Assembly (NCBI RefSeq): GCF_031846645.1 | Contig: NZ_JAVRHN010000004.1 | Location: 62,001 to 126,000 of the forward strand | Direction of reading: 5' to 3' | DNA: 64,000 bases | DNA from: Autumnicola psychrophila | Lineage (GTDB): Bacteria; Bacteroidota; Bacteroidia; Flavobacteriales; Flavobacteriaceae | Program-made: the position numbers and the translations under genes | Shown here: positions 43,860-52,989 of the stretch, one piece after another | Numbering within the stretch: the first letter of the stretch is position 1 | How the letters are laid out: each line of letters opens with the position of its first letter | The notes under the pieces: model-generated | What the model was told of the DNA's origin: nothing | Databases searched by the model: none | The model's input: only the letters and a program-made list of their open reading frames with translations

Positions 43860-45422
43860 TTATCTTGGCAGACCTTGTAATACTACGATTTGAGAAGCCT
43901 GATTGTCTTCTCTGACTTCAGAGAAATCGTGCCCGTCAAGACTTTGGAATTCGTCACTTCTCCAGTAATGAGGTTGTACAGCAAGAATAAAAGTTCCTGG
44001 CACTCCAACTTTATCAGATACGTCTATAAGTGCCCCAAACTCTCCACTAAGGCCGGTGCTATTGTTTGGTGCAAGATCCTGTCTTACCACTAATTCCAGC
44101 ACAGTGTGAATATTATTACCATTAAGATCACTCTGATATATTTGTGCAGCATGCCCCCTGCTAAAAGAGTTAGGATCTTCCTGAATATAAACAAAATTCT
44201 CAGTCACACAGATATTATCAGGACTCTGCAATGCCGCCAAATTTCCGTCCATGTTGTTAGTGTCGGTATTTCCGCTAACGATCTGCGTTAATTTCCCAGT
44301 CAATGGAGATTCGTCGTCCAATTCCAATTTATAGATAGTACCCCAATCATTATAAGTTCCTGCACCCGGGCCACGGCCGGTAACAGCAAAAAATACATTC
44401 CTGCTGTTTGCATCAGATCCTTTTTGATAATCTACATCTTCTACTCTCATGAAATGAGTAGCCAAAACATCATTACTTGCAGCTTCCACTTCATCTTTGG
44501 TCATATCCTTCGCATTTTCTATCTCTACGAATTCCACTTCATAAGAAACGCTTCTGTCAAAATGTGCTTCAGAATAAATCTCATCCTCATTAACAGCTTG
44601 CACCCCACCTTCACCATCAGAAACTTCTTTTGTTCTTAGTACATAAACTTTTCCGTTTTCAAGATCATCATCTCCGTTTTCTGAATAATAAAGAACAACC
44701 TGACCTTCAGAATTACTGGAATCATCATCTCCTCCAACAATTACAGTTTTCCCTGCGTAAGCATTCTGCGGAAGCGGCACTGCATTCTCCCAGGAGAATT
44801 CGCCAAGAGCATCCAGTCCAAAATCTGCAGTAGGAGTAGGAGTTTCTACCCATGGATCTATGGCTTTTACATCATAATGTAAACTTTCAGAAGCAGATAA
44901 AAAGATGTCTTTACTTCCACCATGAATAGCAGATTCCCACATTGTTGCAGAACATTGCCGTGCATAATCTGAAACACCTGAATTCAATAAATAATCACCG
45001 GAAACAGGATTAAAATGCTCATCAAGACGAATTCTTGCTACCGCATAACTGTCTTCGCAGTTCACCACATACATATAACCGTCTCCATCTTTAAGAAAAC
45101 CTGCACCATCTGCAGAACCGGCTAACTGAAAACCGTCTCCTACTACATCTGGTGTACTTAGTAAGGAATAGGCTTTTACAAAATTAAACTGAGGTGATAG
45201 TGCAACTAAAGGATCTACGCTGGATTTGTTCTCAAAAATACTGGCTTGTCTAACAAGATCCTCCCCATCTTCTCCGTCTACTCCGTCTCTTCCATCAACA
45301 CCGTCTACTCCGTCTTTCCCATCTATACCATCTATCCCGTCTTCTACTTCACAGGAATAAAAAAAGGTCATTACAACCGAAAGAATAAAAATTTTAAAAA
45401 TCAGATTTTGCATGTTTTTCAT
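43860..45422 (-). CDS. PhoX-like (DUF839) lipoprotein with collagen-like G-x-D repeat
   Basis: This 520-residue protein has a lipobox (FFYSC, Cys 24), then nine consecutive G-x-D triplets (residues 29-55), then a propeller-like domain containing DGDGYMYVVNCEDSYAVARI, VSDYARQCSATMWES, GRGPGAGTYNDWGTIYKL and LQSPDNICVTENFVYIQED. The last segment and the acidic metal-site pattern resemble the PhoX/DUF839 phosphatase family. The triplet region has neither Pro nor Lys runs, so it may be a stalk rather than true collagen. Start placed at the ATG at 45422. It is followed after 85 bp by the peroxidase gene, suggesting a joint role. Confidence 0.78.
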   Translation of the reverse strand: MKNMQNLIFKIFILSVVMTFFYSCEVEDGIDGIDGKDGVDGVDGRDGVDGEDGEDLVRQASIFENKSSVDPLVALSPQFNFVKAYSLLSTPDVVGDGFQLAGSADGAGFLKDGDGYMYVVNCEDSYAVARIRLDEHFNPVSGDYLLNSGVSDYARQCSATMWESAIHGGSKDIFLSASESLHYDVKAIDPWVETPTPTADFGLDALGEFSWENAVPLPQNAYAGKTVIVGGDDDSSNSEGQVVLYYSENGDDDLENGKVYVLRTKEVSDGEGGVQAVNEDEIYSEAHFDRSVSYEVEFVEIENAKDMTKDEVEAASNDVLATHFMRVEDVDYQKGSDANSRNVFFAVTGRGPGAGTYNDWGTIYKLELDDESPLTGKLTQIVSGNTDTNNMDGNLAALQSPDNICVTENFVYIQEDPNSFSRGHAAQIYQSDLNGNNIHTVLELVVRQDLAPNNSTGLSGEFGALIDVSDKVGVPGTFILAVQPHYWRSDEFQSLDGHDFSEVREDNQASQIVVLQGLPR

Positions 45423-45657
45423 GGCTTTGAATTTATTGTTATTTGTTTTAACAAAACTAGCCGCAAGCATGCTATTATGGGTTAACTCATTTTAGTGCTT
45501 AGATTAACAAAGGTTCACCTTAAAGTCACGAAGGTTAAGCCTGTGTTAGTTGGAAATTATAACTGCTTCAAAATCAGTAACTATAAATTGTTTCTTATTA
45601 TCTAGGGAGAGAAATCAGGTTAAGGGAAAGTAAAAACCAGGAGTAATAGCTTTTATT

Positions 45658-46050
45658 TTATACATTACAACTGAAAACTTCTTCAGCTTCCCGTTCCAAA
45701 CTATTTACAAACTCTCTGCTTTCTTCAAGAGTAAATTCCTTTACCTTCTCACCGTTACAACTATATAAATCAATTTTTTCGAATCCAAAGCACAAAGGAT
45801 CTACCATCTGAATGTACAAAACTGTTTCCCCTGCATATTGACTTTTCAAAATAGCAACTTTGCAGGCATAATTGCCACAATGCAATTTATCAATCAACTC
45901 CTGCATCCATTCCAGTTCCAAAGGATTCTCTACTGTACAAGCATTCTGAAGTTCAGCTTGCACATTGATATCATCCATTGCCTCATCTTCATAATCACAG
46001 GAAGTCACAATTCCTAAGACAAATAATAAACATGCCAGTACAATTTTCAT
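45658..46050 (-). CDS. Small lipoprotein, cysteine-rich
   Basis: This 130-residue lipoprotein (lipobox IVTSC, Cys 18) has a short mature domain with paired cysteines (ACTV, HCGNYACKV, PLCFGF, YSCNGEK, FSCNV) that could form disulfides in the periplasm. The pattern ELEWMQELIDKL and ETVLYIQMVDPLCF is reminiscent of small flavobacterial lipoproteins near stress genes, but I cannot name a family. It stands alone upstream of the PhoX-like gene with 188 bp of AT-rich sequence, and the second lipoprotein gene lies just behind. Confidence 0.65.
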   Translation of the reverse strand: MKIVLACLLFVLGIVTSCDYEDEAMDDINVQAELQNACTVENPLELEWMQELIDKLHCGNYACKVAILKSQYAGETVLYIQMVDPLCFGFEKIDLYSCNGEKVKEFTLEESREFVNSLEREAEEVFSCNV

Positions 46051-46166
46051 AGTAATCCTGATTTAAGTTTATATAAAACTATTTGATTCGTTTTCATCCG
46101 ATGCCAGATTTTAAGCGGTTCCTCGTGTTACTGCAATAATCAGTTACATAAGTGTCTTTTAATTAT

Positions 46167-46766
46167 TTAATCAACCGTGGCATCAGAGTCGGAATAATTT
46201 TCCAGACAAAAACTAAAGTCAACAGTTACCTCTTTTTCCACTGCTATTTCCTCCTCGCACACTCCTACTACGTCTTCCATAATGCATTCAGGATCATCTG
46301 ACTTTATATATTTGCTCATTTCAGTTATTTTACCAGTAAGTGTACCGCTAATAACACCTTCTTCGTAATCAGCAATTGTAAGTGTGAAATCTTCCTGTCC
46401 GGGATTATCCAGTGCGGTAAGTGTATTACTATAACCAAAAGAAGTAGTAGCCGTTTTTTGTTCAGGAAATGGTAAAGCAAAAATTAAATATTCGAAATTA
46501 TTCTGTAAAACTTCCAGTGAAAGATTATCCTGGATTTCTGAACTGAAATACATAGTGAATTCCAGTTGCGGACTTACATATTGATAATCAATCAGATTTA
46601 AAAATTCTTCTCCGCATACATCACTCATTGCACAAAGTGTTTCTGTTTCTGCACAATTTTCAACGGTGCCAACATTCAGGTTAACCGGATCTTCTGTAAA
46701 ACTGTCGTTTTCCGCTTCAGGACTGCATCCCAATACAATAAAAACTAGGAAAATAAATCTTTTCAT
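46167..46766 (-). CDS. Lipoprotein of unknown function
   Basis: This 199-residue lipoprotein has a signal peptide ending in VLGCSPEAEND (Cys 14), an acidic linker and a mature domain with CAETETLCAMSDVCG (three close cysteines), a likely beta-rich region (LEFTMYFSSEIQDNLSLEVL, TLTIADYEEGVISGTLTGKI) and ECIMEDVVGVCEEEI followed by FSFCLENYSDSDA. The G-x-L-x-G strand pattern suggests a sandwich domain. I know no family. It lies between the cysteine-rich lipoprotein gene and dnaK. Confidence 0.65.
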   Translation of the reverse strand: MKRFIFLVFIVLGCSPEAENDSFTEDPVNLNVGTVENCAETETLCAMSDVCGEEFLNLIDYQYVSPQLEFTMYFSSEIQDNLSLEVLQNNFEYLIFALPFPEQKTATTSFGYSNTLTALDNPGQEDFTLTIADYEEGVISGTLTGKITEMSKYIKSDDPECIMEDVVGVCEEEIAVEKEVTVDFSFCLENYSDSDATVD

Positions 46767-46810
46767 ATTGACGATTTTTAACTAGATGCTGAAACTCCTA
46801 AATGGTTGCG

Positions 46811-46853
46811 TACAAAAACAAAAAAGCGCAATCAAATTAATGATTGCGCTTTT
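46811..46853 (-). terminator. Terminator of dnaK
   Basis: Arms AAAAGCGCAATCA (46822-46834) and TGATTGCGCTTTT (46841-46853) are perfect complements with a 6-nt loop. On the minus strand, a T-rich tract follows, 45 bp after the dnaK stop codon. Confidence 0.85.
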
Positions 46854-46898
46854 GCTTTTTAAGATCCTCGCCCTTCGGGAAGGATTATTATGAGGTCC

Positions 46899-48833
46899 CT
46901 ACTTCACTTCTTCGAAGTCTACGTCTTCTACATCGTCTCCACCTTTGGCTTCACCGCCTCCGGCTTGTCCTCCCTGAGCTCCGGCTCCCGGTCCACCTTG
47001 TGGTCCTCCGGCCTGTCCGCCCTGGGCTTCAGCTTGTGCTTTGTACATTTCTTCAGAAGCTGTTTTCCATGCTTCATTCAATTTATCCAAAGCAGGAGAG
47101 ATTTGCTCGATTTCTTTAGTTTCGTAAGCTGTTTTAAGCTCTGCTAGTGCATCTTCAACCGGCTTTTTCTTATCTTCAGAAATCTTATCACCAAATTCTT
47201 TCAGTTGCTTTTCAGTCTGGAAGATCATAGCATCAGCTTCATTCAGCTTATCTACTTTCTCTTTGGCTTTTTTATCGGTTTCAGCATTCGCTTCAGCCTC
47301 TTTCTTCATTTTCTCGATTTCCTCTTCGGTTAATCCTGAAGAAGCCTCGATACGAATGTCCTGAGATTTTCCAGTTGCTTTATCTGTAGCGCTTACTTTA
47401 ATGATACCGTTGGCATCAATATCGAAAGTCACTTCAATTTGAGGTGTTCCTCTTGGCGCTGGTGGAATTCCGTCTAAGTGGAATCTACCAATTGTTTTGT
47501 TATCTGTCGCCATTGGACGCTCACCCTGTAACACATGGATTTCTACAGAAGGCTGATTATCTGCCGCGGTAGAGAATGTCTGTGATTTTTTAGTAGGGAT
47601 TGTCGTGTTTGATTCAATAAGCTTAGTGTTAACTCCTCCCATAGTTTCAATACCTAGAGAAAGCGGAGTAACATCAAGAAGCAATACATCTTTTACATCT
47701 CCTGTTAATACACCACCCTGGATAGCAGCACCAATTGCCACAACCTCATCTGGGTTTACCCCTTTAGAAGGTTTTTTTCCGAAGAAAGCCTCTACTTCTT
47801 CCTGAATTTTAGGAATACGTGTAGAACCACCAACTAAAATCACCTCATCGATGTCGCTCTTAGAAAGACCGGCATCTTTTAAAGCTTTTTGTACAGGATC
47901 CATAGAACGTTTTACCAAAGTATCTGCAAGTTGTTCGAACTTAGATCTTGTAAGAGTCTCTACAAGGTGCTTAGGTCCGCTTGAAGTTGCAGTTACATAA
48001 GGAAGGTTGATTTCTGTCTGGCTTGAGGAAGACAACTCGATTTTTGCCTTTTCAGCAGCTTCTTTTAAACGCTGAAGTGCCATCGGGTCTTTTCTTAAGT
48101 CAATATCTTCCGCTTTTTGAAAAGTATCAGCCAACCAATCGATAATTACCTCATCAAAGTCATCACCACCAAGGTGCGTATCACCATTAGTAGAAAGTAC
48201 TTCAAAAACTCCGTCACCTAATTCAAGGATAGAAATATCAAATGTACCACCACCAAGGTCATAAACTGCAATTTTTTGATCCTGAGATTTTTTATCCAAT
48301 CCGTAAGCAAGTGCAGCTGCAGTTGGCTCGTTAATTATTCGGCTAACTTTAAGACCAGCGATCTCACCAGCTTCTTTTGTCGCCTGGCGCTGAGAATCAT
48401 TAAAGTAAGCTGGCACGGTAATTACCGCTTCAGTTACGTCCTGTCCAAGATAATCCTCTGCGGTTTTCTTCATTTTCTGAAGCACCATTGCAGAAAGTTC
48501 CTGCGGAGTATATTTTCTTCCGTCTATCTCTACACGCGGAGTGTCATTATCTCCTTTTACTACTTTATATGGAACTCTTCCTGCTTCCTTAGAAGATTCA
48601 GAATATTTATTCCCCATAAAACGTTTAATAGACGAAATAGTTTTTTGTGGGTTAGTTACAGCCTGGCGTTTTGCAGGATCACCAACTTTTATTTCGCCAC
48701 CCTCTACAAATGCAATTACAGAAGGTGTAGTTCTTTTTCCTTCGGCATTAGGTATAACCGTTGGTTCGTTACCTTCCATTACGGCAACGCAAGAGTTGGT
48801 CGTACCTAAGTCAATTCCAATTATTTTACTCAT
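46899..48833 (-). CDS. dnaK: Molecular chaperone DnaK (Hsp70)
   Basis: This 644-residue ATP-dependent chaperone binds hydrophobic peptide segments with DnaJ/GrpE. The nucleotide domain starts IIGIDLGTTNSCVAVMEGNEP; DLGGGTFDISILELGDG and ILVGGSTRIPKIQEEV are phosphate-site signatures. The substrate domain begins near DVTPLSLGIETMGGV, and the C-terminal lid ends in a Gly/Gln-rich tail (GGQAGGPQGGPGAG) followed by an acidic VEDVDFEEVK. dnaJ and grpE are not next to it. A sigma-54-like promoter and a symmetric site lie upstream, so heat-shock control may differ from the E. coli system. Confidence 0.98.
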   Translation of the reverse strand: MSKIIGIDLGTTNSCVAVMEGNEPTVIPNAEGKRTTPSVIAFVEGGEIKVGDPAKRQAVTNPQKTISSIKRFMGNKYSESSKEAGRVPYKVVKGDNDTPRVEIDGRKYTPQELSAMVLQKMKKTAEDYLGQDVTEAVITVPAYFNDSQRQATKEAGEIAGLKVSRIINEPTAAALAYGLDKKSQDQKIAVYDLGGGTFDISILELGDGVFEVLSTNGDTHLGGDDFDEVIIDWLADTFQKAEDIDLRKDPMALQRLKEAAEKAKIELSSSSQTEINLPYVTATSSGPKHLVETLTRSKFEQLADTLVKRSMDPVQKALKDAGLSKSDIDEVILVGGSTRIPKIQEEVEAFFGKKPSKGVNPDEVVAIGAAIQGGVLTGDVKDVLLLDVTPLSLGIETMGGVNTKLIESNTTIPTKKSQTFSTAADNQPSVEIHVLQGERPMATDNKTIGRFHLDGIPPAPRGTPQIEVTFDIDANGIIKVSATDKATGKSQDIRIEASSGLTEEEIEKMKKEAEANAETDKKAKEKVDKLNEADAMIFQTEKQLKEFGDKISEDKKKPVEDALAELKTAYETKEIEQISPALDKLNEAWKTASEEMYKAQAEAQGGQAGGPQGGPGAGAQGGQAGGGEAKGGDDVEDVDFEEVK

Positions 48834-48884
48834 AACTTTATACGTTGATTTTTATTATTGTTTCAATTTCTCGGGGTGTTAAAG

Positions 48885-48924
48885 TCAATCTTTATGCCAG
48901 CGGAAAAGTTATGACAGGATGTCA
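48885..48924 (-). promoter_or_regulatory. Sigma-54-like promoter and palindrome upstream of dnaK
   Basis: On the minus strand, TGGCATAAAGATTGA (48899-48885) matches the -24/-12 pattern (GG and GA ten bases apart; TGGCA-N-TTG). Twelve bases upstream is the perfect palindrome TGACA-N3-TGTCA (48924-48912). Transcription would begin near 48874, giving a 5' UTR of about 40 nt. This pair of sites is similar to what I recall before other flavobacterial chaperone genes, but that is recollection, not a search. Confidence 0.5.
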
Positions 48925-48960
48925 GAATAGTGTTTTTATAATGGCATTCCCTCCATTTCA

Positions 48961-49029
48961 TTACGGGCCGGGCTATCCGCTGTATCCGCGAAGAAAATTT
49001 CGCGGGATGCCGCTCCTATCCCTAATGCG
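48961..49029. repeat. GGGCTATCCGC ... GGGATGCCGCTCC repeat element
   Basis: A GC-rich island within AT-rich DNA reads ACGGGCCGGGCTATCCGC, then a hairpin (ATCCGCGAA at 48984-48992 with TTCGCGGGAT at 48999-49008), then GATGCCGCTCCTATCCC. I recall similar units scattered in Bacteroidota genomes. It looks like a mobile REP-type or structured RNA element, not a gene. The 34845-34859 fragment shares CGGGATGCCGCT. Confidence 0.65.
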
Positions 49030-49269
49030 TTTTGGTAGTGAGTAAAATTTCGGTGATTCGTTTTAGACTCACAACCTGAAACAAAAAAATTGTTCAGTTA
49101 TCTACAACAAAATCTTTTTTCTTTTTAAAACATCTTGATTCCTTTCTCCTGTTTCCTGAGTCAAACACTTTTTACATTCGATCTTAAAATTATTCACTCT
49201 TCACTTTTCACTATATCATTTTCAAATCAGCACATTTTCGAATTATTTTCACCTCCCAAAGCCAAGCTC

Positions 49270-49295
49270 CAAAAATGCCAATTTTCGACCCCTGA
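49270..49295 (+). repeat. Interspersed motif copy
   Basis: AAAAATGCCAATTTTCGACC is a strong copy in an AT-rich, otherwise featureless gap of about 500 bp between the dnaK upstream element and sdaA. Confidence 0.75.
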
Positions 49296-49513
49296 GAAAA
49301 ATCTTCCGCAGATTTAGAGAGACGTGCATTTTTCTTTCGACTTCTAACCTCATACTTCGAAAAAACTTACCACTTTCCACGCTCCAACTATCCTCTTTTT
49401 AATTTTAAGTTTTTAACCTCTTACTCTTTTACTCAAATTTCACATTCTTCAGTAAAACCTCCTTTCTTATCCAATATTCTAATAAAACAACCCCATATAC
49501 TACTCCAAATTCC

Positions 49514-49521
49514 TATTTTTG
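49514..49521 (+). promoter_or_regulatory. Bacteroidota -7 box before sdaA
   Basis: TATTTTTG matches TAnnTTTG, ending 18 bp before the ATG at 49540; it predicts a leader of about 10 nt and argues against the upstream TTG start. No TTG -33 box is visible. Confidence 0.45.
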
Positions 49522-49539
49522 CAAAAATATTCTGTTAGA

Positions 49540-50973
49540 ATGCGTGAAAGAGAAATTGTTAGCGTTTTTGATATGCTAAAGGTTGGCGTTGGTCCTTCCA
49601 GTTCCCATACATTAGGGCCATGGCGGGCTGCGCAGAGATGGATTTCTGAACTTAAACAGCAAGGAGTTTTCGACAATGTAGAAACCATCCATATCGACTT
49701 GTACGGCTCATTATCCCTCACCGGAAAAGGACACGCAACAGATATTGCGACCGTTCTGGGATTGTGTGGTCACGATCCTGTAACTATGGACATTAGTATC
49801 ATAAATACTGAAATTGAAAAAATAAAGGAACAGCAACGTCTTTGGTTAAATGGAGAAAAGGAAATTAATTTCAGCTGGGAAACAGATGTAAAATTTAATC
49901 GTAAATTCCTTGAGTTTCATCCTAACGGAATGACTTTTCGTACACAGCTCGATAATGGTAAAAAAATAGCCTCCTCCTTCTACTCTATCGGCGGCGGATT
50001 TGTAGTGAAAAAGGAACGGAAGAATGCTAAAAAACAAATGCAGAATTTCAAAAGCTTTCCTTTTCCCATAGAAAAAGCCACCGAACTCCTTGAATATTGC
50101 AAAGCGGAAAACAAAAAAATCTCGGAAATTGTCCTGGAAAATGAAAAATCCCTTCGTAATGAAGAAGAGATCGATTCCGGCTTGAGAAAAATCTGGGACG
50201 TAATGCTGGAATCCATGTATATTGGGTGCCATACCGAGGGTACCCTTCCCGGAGGACTCAACGTTAAACGCCGTGCCTTCGAAATGCACCAGCGCCTTAT
50301 TCGCGAAGGAGATTACCATTCTCCCGAAGAATGGATCTCCGTCATTCGAAATAACGAAGTTAAATTTCGTGAAATTTTAAAATGGGTGAGCTGCTTTGCG
50401 CTGAGCGTAAATGAAGTCAACGCATCCCTGGGACGGGTAGTGACCGCACCAACCAACGGTAGTGCCGGTACGGTACCTGCTGTAATGATGTATTATATAG
50501 TCATAGAAAATCACCAAGCTACTTTTGAAAATTTAAAACGTTTTATGCTCGTAGCCGGGGAAATTGGTAGCTTATTTAAAAAAGGTGCAACAATTTCTGC
50601 GGCAATGGGTGGTTGTCAGGCAGAAATTGGCGTTTCTTCAGCCATGGCAGCCGGAGGGCTAACCGAATTGCTCGGCGGCAGCCCCGAGCAGGTTCTTATG
50701 GCCAGCGAAATTGCCATGGAACATCACCTCGGCCTCACCTGTGATCCTATTGGTGGCCTTGTACAGGTACCCTGCATAGAAAGGAACGCAATGGGTGCCA
50801 TAAAAGCGATCAACGCCGCCGAAATGGCTTTGGAAAGCGATGCCAGCAAGGCAAAAGTACCCTTAGACAAGGTCATAGAAACGATGTGGGAAACCGCAAA
50901 AGACATGAATTCCAAGTACAAAGAAACTTCAGAAGGAGGACTGGCAGTAAAAGTAAATTTGAGCGACTGTTAA
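49540..50973 (+). CDS. sdaA: L-serine ammonia-lyase (iron-sulfur type)
   Basis: This enzyme deaminates L-serine to pyruvate with an oxygen-sensitive 4Fe-4S cluster. The 477-residue single-chain protein has the N-terminal beta domain with SVFDMLKVGVGPSSSHTLGP (the GPSSSHT substrate loop) and the catalytic domain with TAPTNGSAGTVPAVMMYY, AMGGCQAEIGVSSAMAAGGL, HHLGLTCDPIGGLVQVPCIERNAMGAIKA, which contain the cluster cysteines. I chose the ATG at 49540 because the TTG seven codons earlier lies over the promoter box. It is monocistronic. Confidence 0.95.
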   Translation: MREREIVSVFDMLKVGVGPSSSHTLGPWRAAQRWISELKQQGVFDNVETIHIDLYGSLSLTGKGHATDIATVLGLCGHDPVTMDISIINTEIEKIKEQQRLWLNGEKEINFSWETDVKFNRKFLEFHPNGMTFRTQLDNGKKIASSFYSIGGGFVVKKERKNAKKQMQNFKSFPFPIEKATELLEYCKAENKKISEIVLENEKSLRNEEEIDSGLRKIWDVMLESMYIGCHTEGTLPGGLNVKRRAFEMHQRLIREGDYHSPEEWISVIRNNEVKFREILKWVSCFALSVNEVNASLGRVVTAPTNGSAGTVPAVMMYYIVIENHQATFENLKRFMLVAGEIGSLFKKGATISAAMGGCQAEIGVSSAMAAGGLTELLGGSPEQVLMASEIAMEHHLGLTCDPIGGLVQVPCIERNAMGAIKAINAAEMALESDASKAKVPLDKVIETMWETAKDMNSKYKETSEGGLAVKVNLSDC

Positions 50974-51073
50974 ACCTTCTGCACTTCGGCAAGAAAGTTT
51001 TTGTTTTCGCAGTATTTAACTAATTCTGACAGTAAGAAAACTGCTTAGCGTATTCTGAGAATCAACAAAACAC

Positions 51074-51081
51074 TAACTTCG
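51074..51081 (+). promoter_or_regulatory. Possible -7 box before the CPBP gene
   Basis: TAACTTCG resembles TAnnTTTG, 30 bp before the TTG start at 51111. It is one mismatch from the consensus and is tentative. Confidence 0.3.
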
Positions 51082-51110
51082 CGGTCAGAACTACATCTAA
51101 GCCTTAAAAA

Positions 51111-51791
51111 TTGCTCCAGCTAAACAGCATTTCTGAAAAGATCAAGAATCTAATTCGTAATTACGGATTCATGATTGGCTGCTACTTTGCCTTCTTTGCG
51201 ATATTGGGCATTTTGACGTCTTCATTTCCGTGGATAGATCTGGATCAATATGAACAAACAGAACTTTTCCAAATGCTGGATGAAAGTCCGATGAGATTTG
51301 CCATTATGGCTTTAATTGTAGCACCGGTTTTAGAAGAGGGTATTTTTAGAAGTCTGGTAAAACCTTCTAAAAACGACATCCTCCTTTTTATAACCACATG
51401 CCTTGTTATTATTGGCATTCTTCTTATTCCGGCTAATGTTCACTGGCTTACCAGCTTCTTTTTATTGCTATTTGCAGCCGCATTATCCTTTCTGTTTCTA
51501 CAGGCAGCAATCCCGGAAAAGCTTTTGTTCAAAGTTCAAAAGATGCTTAATTCTTATTATTTCTTTTTTTGGTATTTAAGTGCTTTCGTTTTTGGACTCG
51601 TTCACATCTACAATTACGTGCCCGCTTTTGAACTAAACCTGCCGCTGTTTCTTCTTATTTTCCCCAGGATTATCGCGGGATTCTTCTTCGGAAAAGTAAA
51701 AATTGAAAACAACGGACTTTTATGGCCAATCTTCATGCACACCATGAACAACAGCATCATCCTTTTCTTTTTTATTCCGAAGATGTTATAA
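51111..51791 (+). CDS. CPBP family intramembrane metalloprotease-like protein
   Basis: This 226-residue multi-pass membrane protein carries the three motifs of CAAX protease and bacteriocin-processing (CPBP) enzymes: APVLEEGIFRSLV (EExxxR), FVFGLVHIYNY (FxxxH) and MHTMNNSI (HxxxN). The catalytic Glu and His are present, so it may be active. In bacteria the family processes or modulates membrane proteins, and the target is unknown. The frame starts at TTG; an internal ATG at 51171 would lose the first 20 residues. Alone between sdaA and the alcohol dehydrogenase gene. Confidence 0.87.
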   Translation: MLQLNSISEKIKNLIRNYGFMIGCYFAFFAILGILTSSFPWIDLDQYEQTELFQMLDESPMRFAIMALIVAPVLEEGIFRSLVKPSKNDILLFITTCLVIIGILLIPANVHWLTSFFLLLFAAALSFLFLQAAIPEKLLFKVQKMLNSYYFFFWYLSAFVFGLVHIYNYVPAFELNLPLFLLIFPRIIAGFFFGKVKIENNGLLWPIFMHTMNNSIILFFFIPKML

Positions 51792-51937
51792 CTATTTAAC
51801 AAACGCTTAAAGTCTAAGCATCAGTTTTTTTGTAACTTCTGGACTGCTAGAAAAATCTTTTTTTACTTATCAGTTTTCAGCTGATTTGCAAATGATTATG
51901 AAAAAAAACCTGATAAGTTCACCAATAAAAATTAGTT

Positions 51938-52939
51938 ATGAAAGCTGTACAAGTACAAGAAAAAGGAGGCGATTTTGTCGTCGTAGATATTGACAAACCT
52001 TCTCCCAAAGAGAATGAAATTCTTATAAAAATAGAAGCCTGCGGAATTTGCCATAGTGACGCTATTGTAAAAGAAGGTATTTTTCCTATCGAATATCCGC
52101 GGGTGCCCGGTCACGAAGTTGTGGGTATTATTGAAGAAGTTGGCAACCGGGTCAATAAATGGAAAAAAGGGCAACGAGTTGGCGTGGGCTGGCATGGCGG
52201 ACATTGTTTTGATTGCCAGCCCTGCCGGGAAGGTGATTTTATCAATTGCGAAAATGCCAAAATCAGCGGAATCTCTTATGATGGTGGTTATGCTGAATAT
52301 ATGACTGCCCCTCATGAGGCTGTTGCCGCTATTCCTGAAGAGTTGTCTTCAGCCGATGCAGCTCCTCTTCTATGTGCAGGAATTACCGTTTTTAATGCCT
52401 TGAGAAATTCCGGAATAAGAGCTGGAGACACCGTTGCGGTACAGGGAATTGGCGGTCTTGGTCATTTAGCCGTTCAGTATGCCGCAAAAATGGGAATGCG
52501 AACCGTGGCAATTTCTACGAGTGACGATAAAAAAGATCTTGCAAAGCAATTAGGAGCTCATCATTTTATCAATACCGGAAATACCGATGCAGCAAAAGAA
52601 CTCCAAAAACTTGGCGGCGCCGATTTGATTCTGGCAACGGCACCTAACAGTAAAGCAATAAGTTCGGTTATTGACGGATTAGCTAAAAACGGAAAAATCC
52701 TGATGGTAGCCGCAACGGGAGAACCCGTGGAAGTTTCCCCTATGCAATTACTCTCCGGAAGAAAATCTGCGGCTGGTTGGGCAAGTGGTACGGCCATGGA
52801 TTCTGAAGACACCTTAAATTTCAGCGCATTAACCGGCACCACTCCAATGATTGAAGAATATGCACTGGACGATGTAAATGAGGCTTATGACAAAATGATC
52901 AATAATAAAGCCCGCTTTAGAGTGGTTTTAAAACCTTAA
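51938..52939 (+). CDS. Zinc-dependent alcohol dehydrogenase
   Basis: This 333-residue medium-chain dehydrogenase oxidises alcohols with NAD(P). The catalytic zinc ligands are in ACGICHSDAIV and PGHEVVGIIEEVGNRV; the structural zinc lobe has CFDCQPCREGDFINC (four cysteines); the Rossmann motif is VQGIGGLGHLAVQYA. The pattern resembles AdhP/Adh-type propanol-preferring enzymes, but substrate range cannot be deduced. A terminator hairpin lies 50 bp after the stop codon. Confidence 0.93.
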   Translation: MKAVQVQEKGGDFVVVDIDKPSPKENEILIKIEACGICHSDAIVKEGIFPIEYPRVPGHEVVGIIEEVGNRVNKWKKGQRVGVGWHGGHCFDCQPCREGDFINCENAKISGISYDGGYAEYMTAPHEAVAAIPEELSSADAAPLLCAGITVFNALRNSGIRAGDTVAVQGIGGLGHLAVQYAAKMGMRTVAISTSDDKKDLAKQLGAHHFINTGNTDAAKELQKLGGADLILATAPNSKAISSVIDGLAKNGKILMVAATGEPVEVSPMQLLSGRKSAAGWASGTAMDSEDTLNFSALTGTTPMIEEYALDDVNEAYDKMINNKARFRVVLKP

Positions 52940-52989
52940 GCTCAAGAAAATTCAGAAGAAGAGTAATACTTTATCTTTAAAATCGAAAC

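Noticed and set aside
48276..48809. 177-codon open frame opposite dnaK
   Set aside because: dnaK is certain on the other strand, and the frame has Cys/Phe/Arg-rich antisense composition.
49846..50319. 157-codon open frame opposite sdaA
   Set aside because: Overlaps conserved sdaA codons; no family resemblance or start signal.
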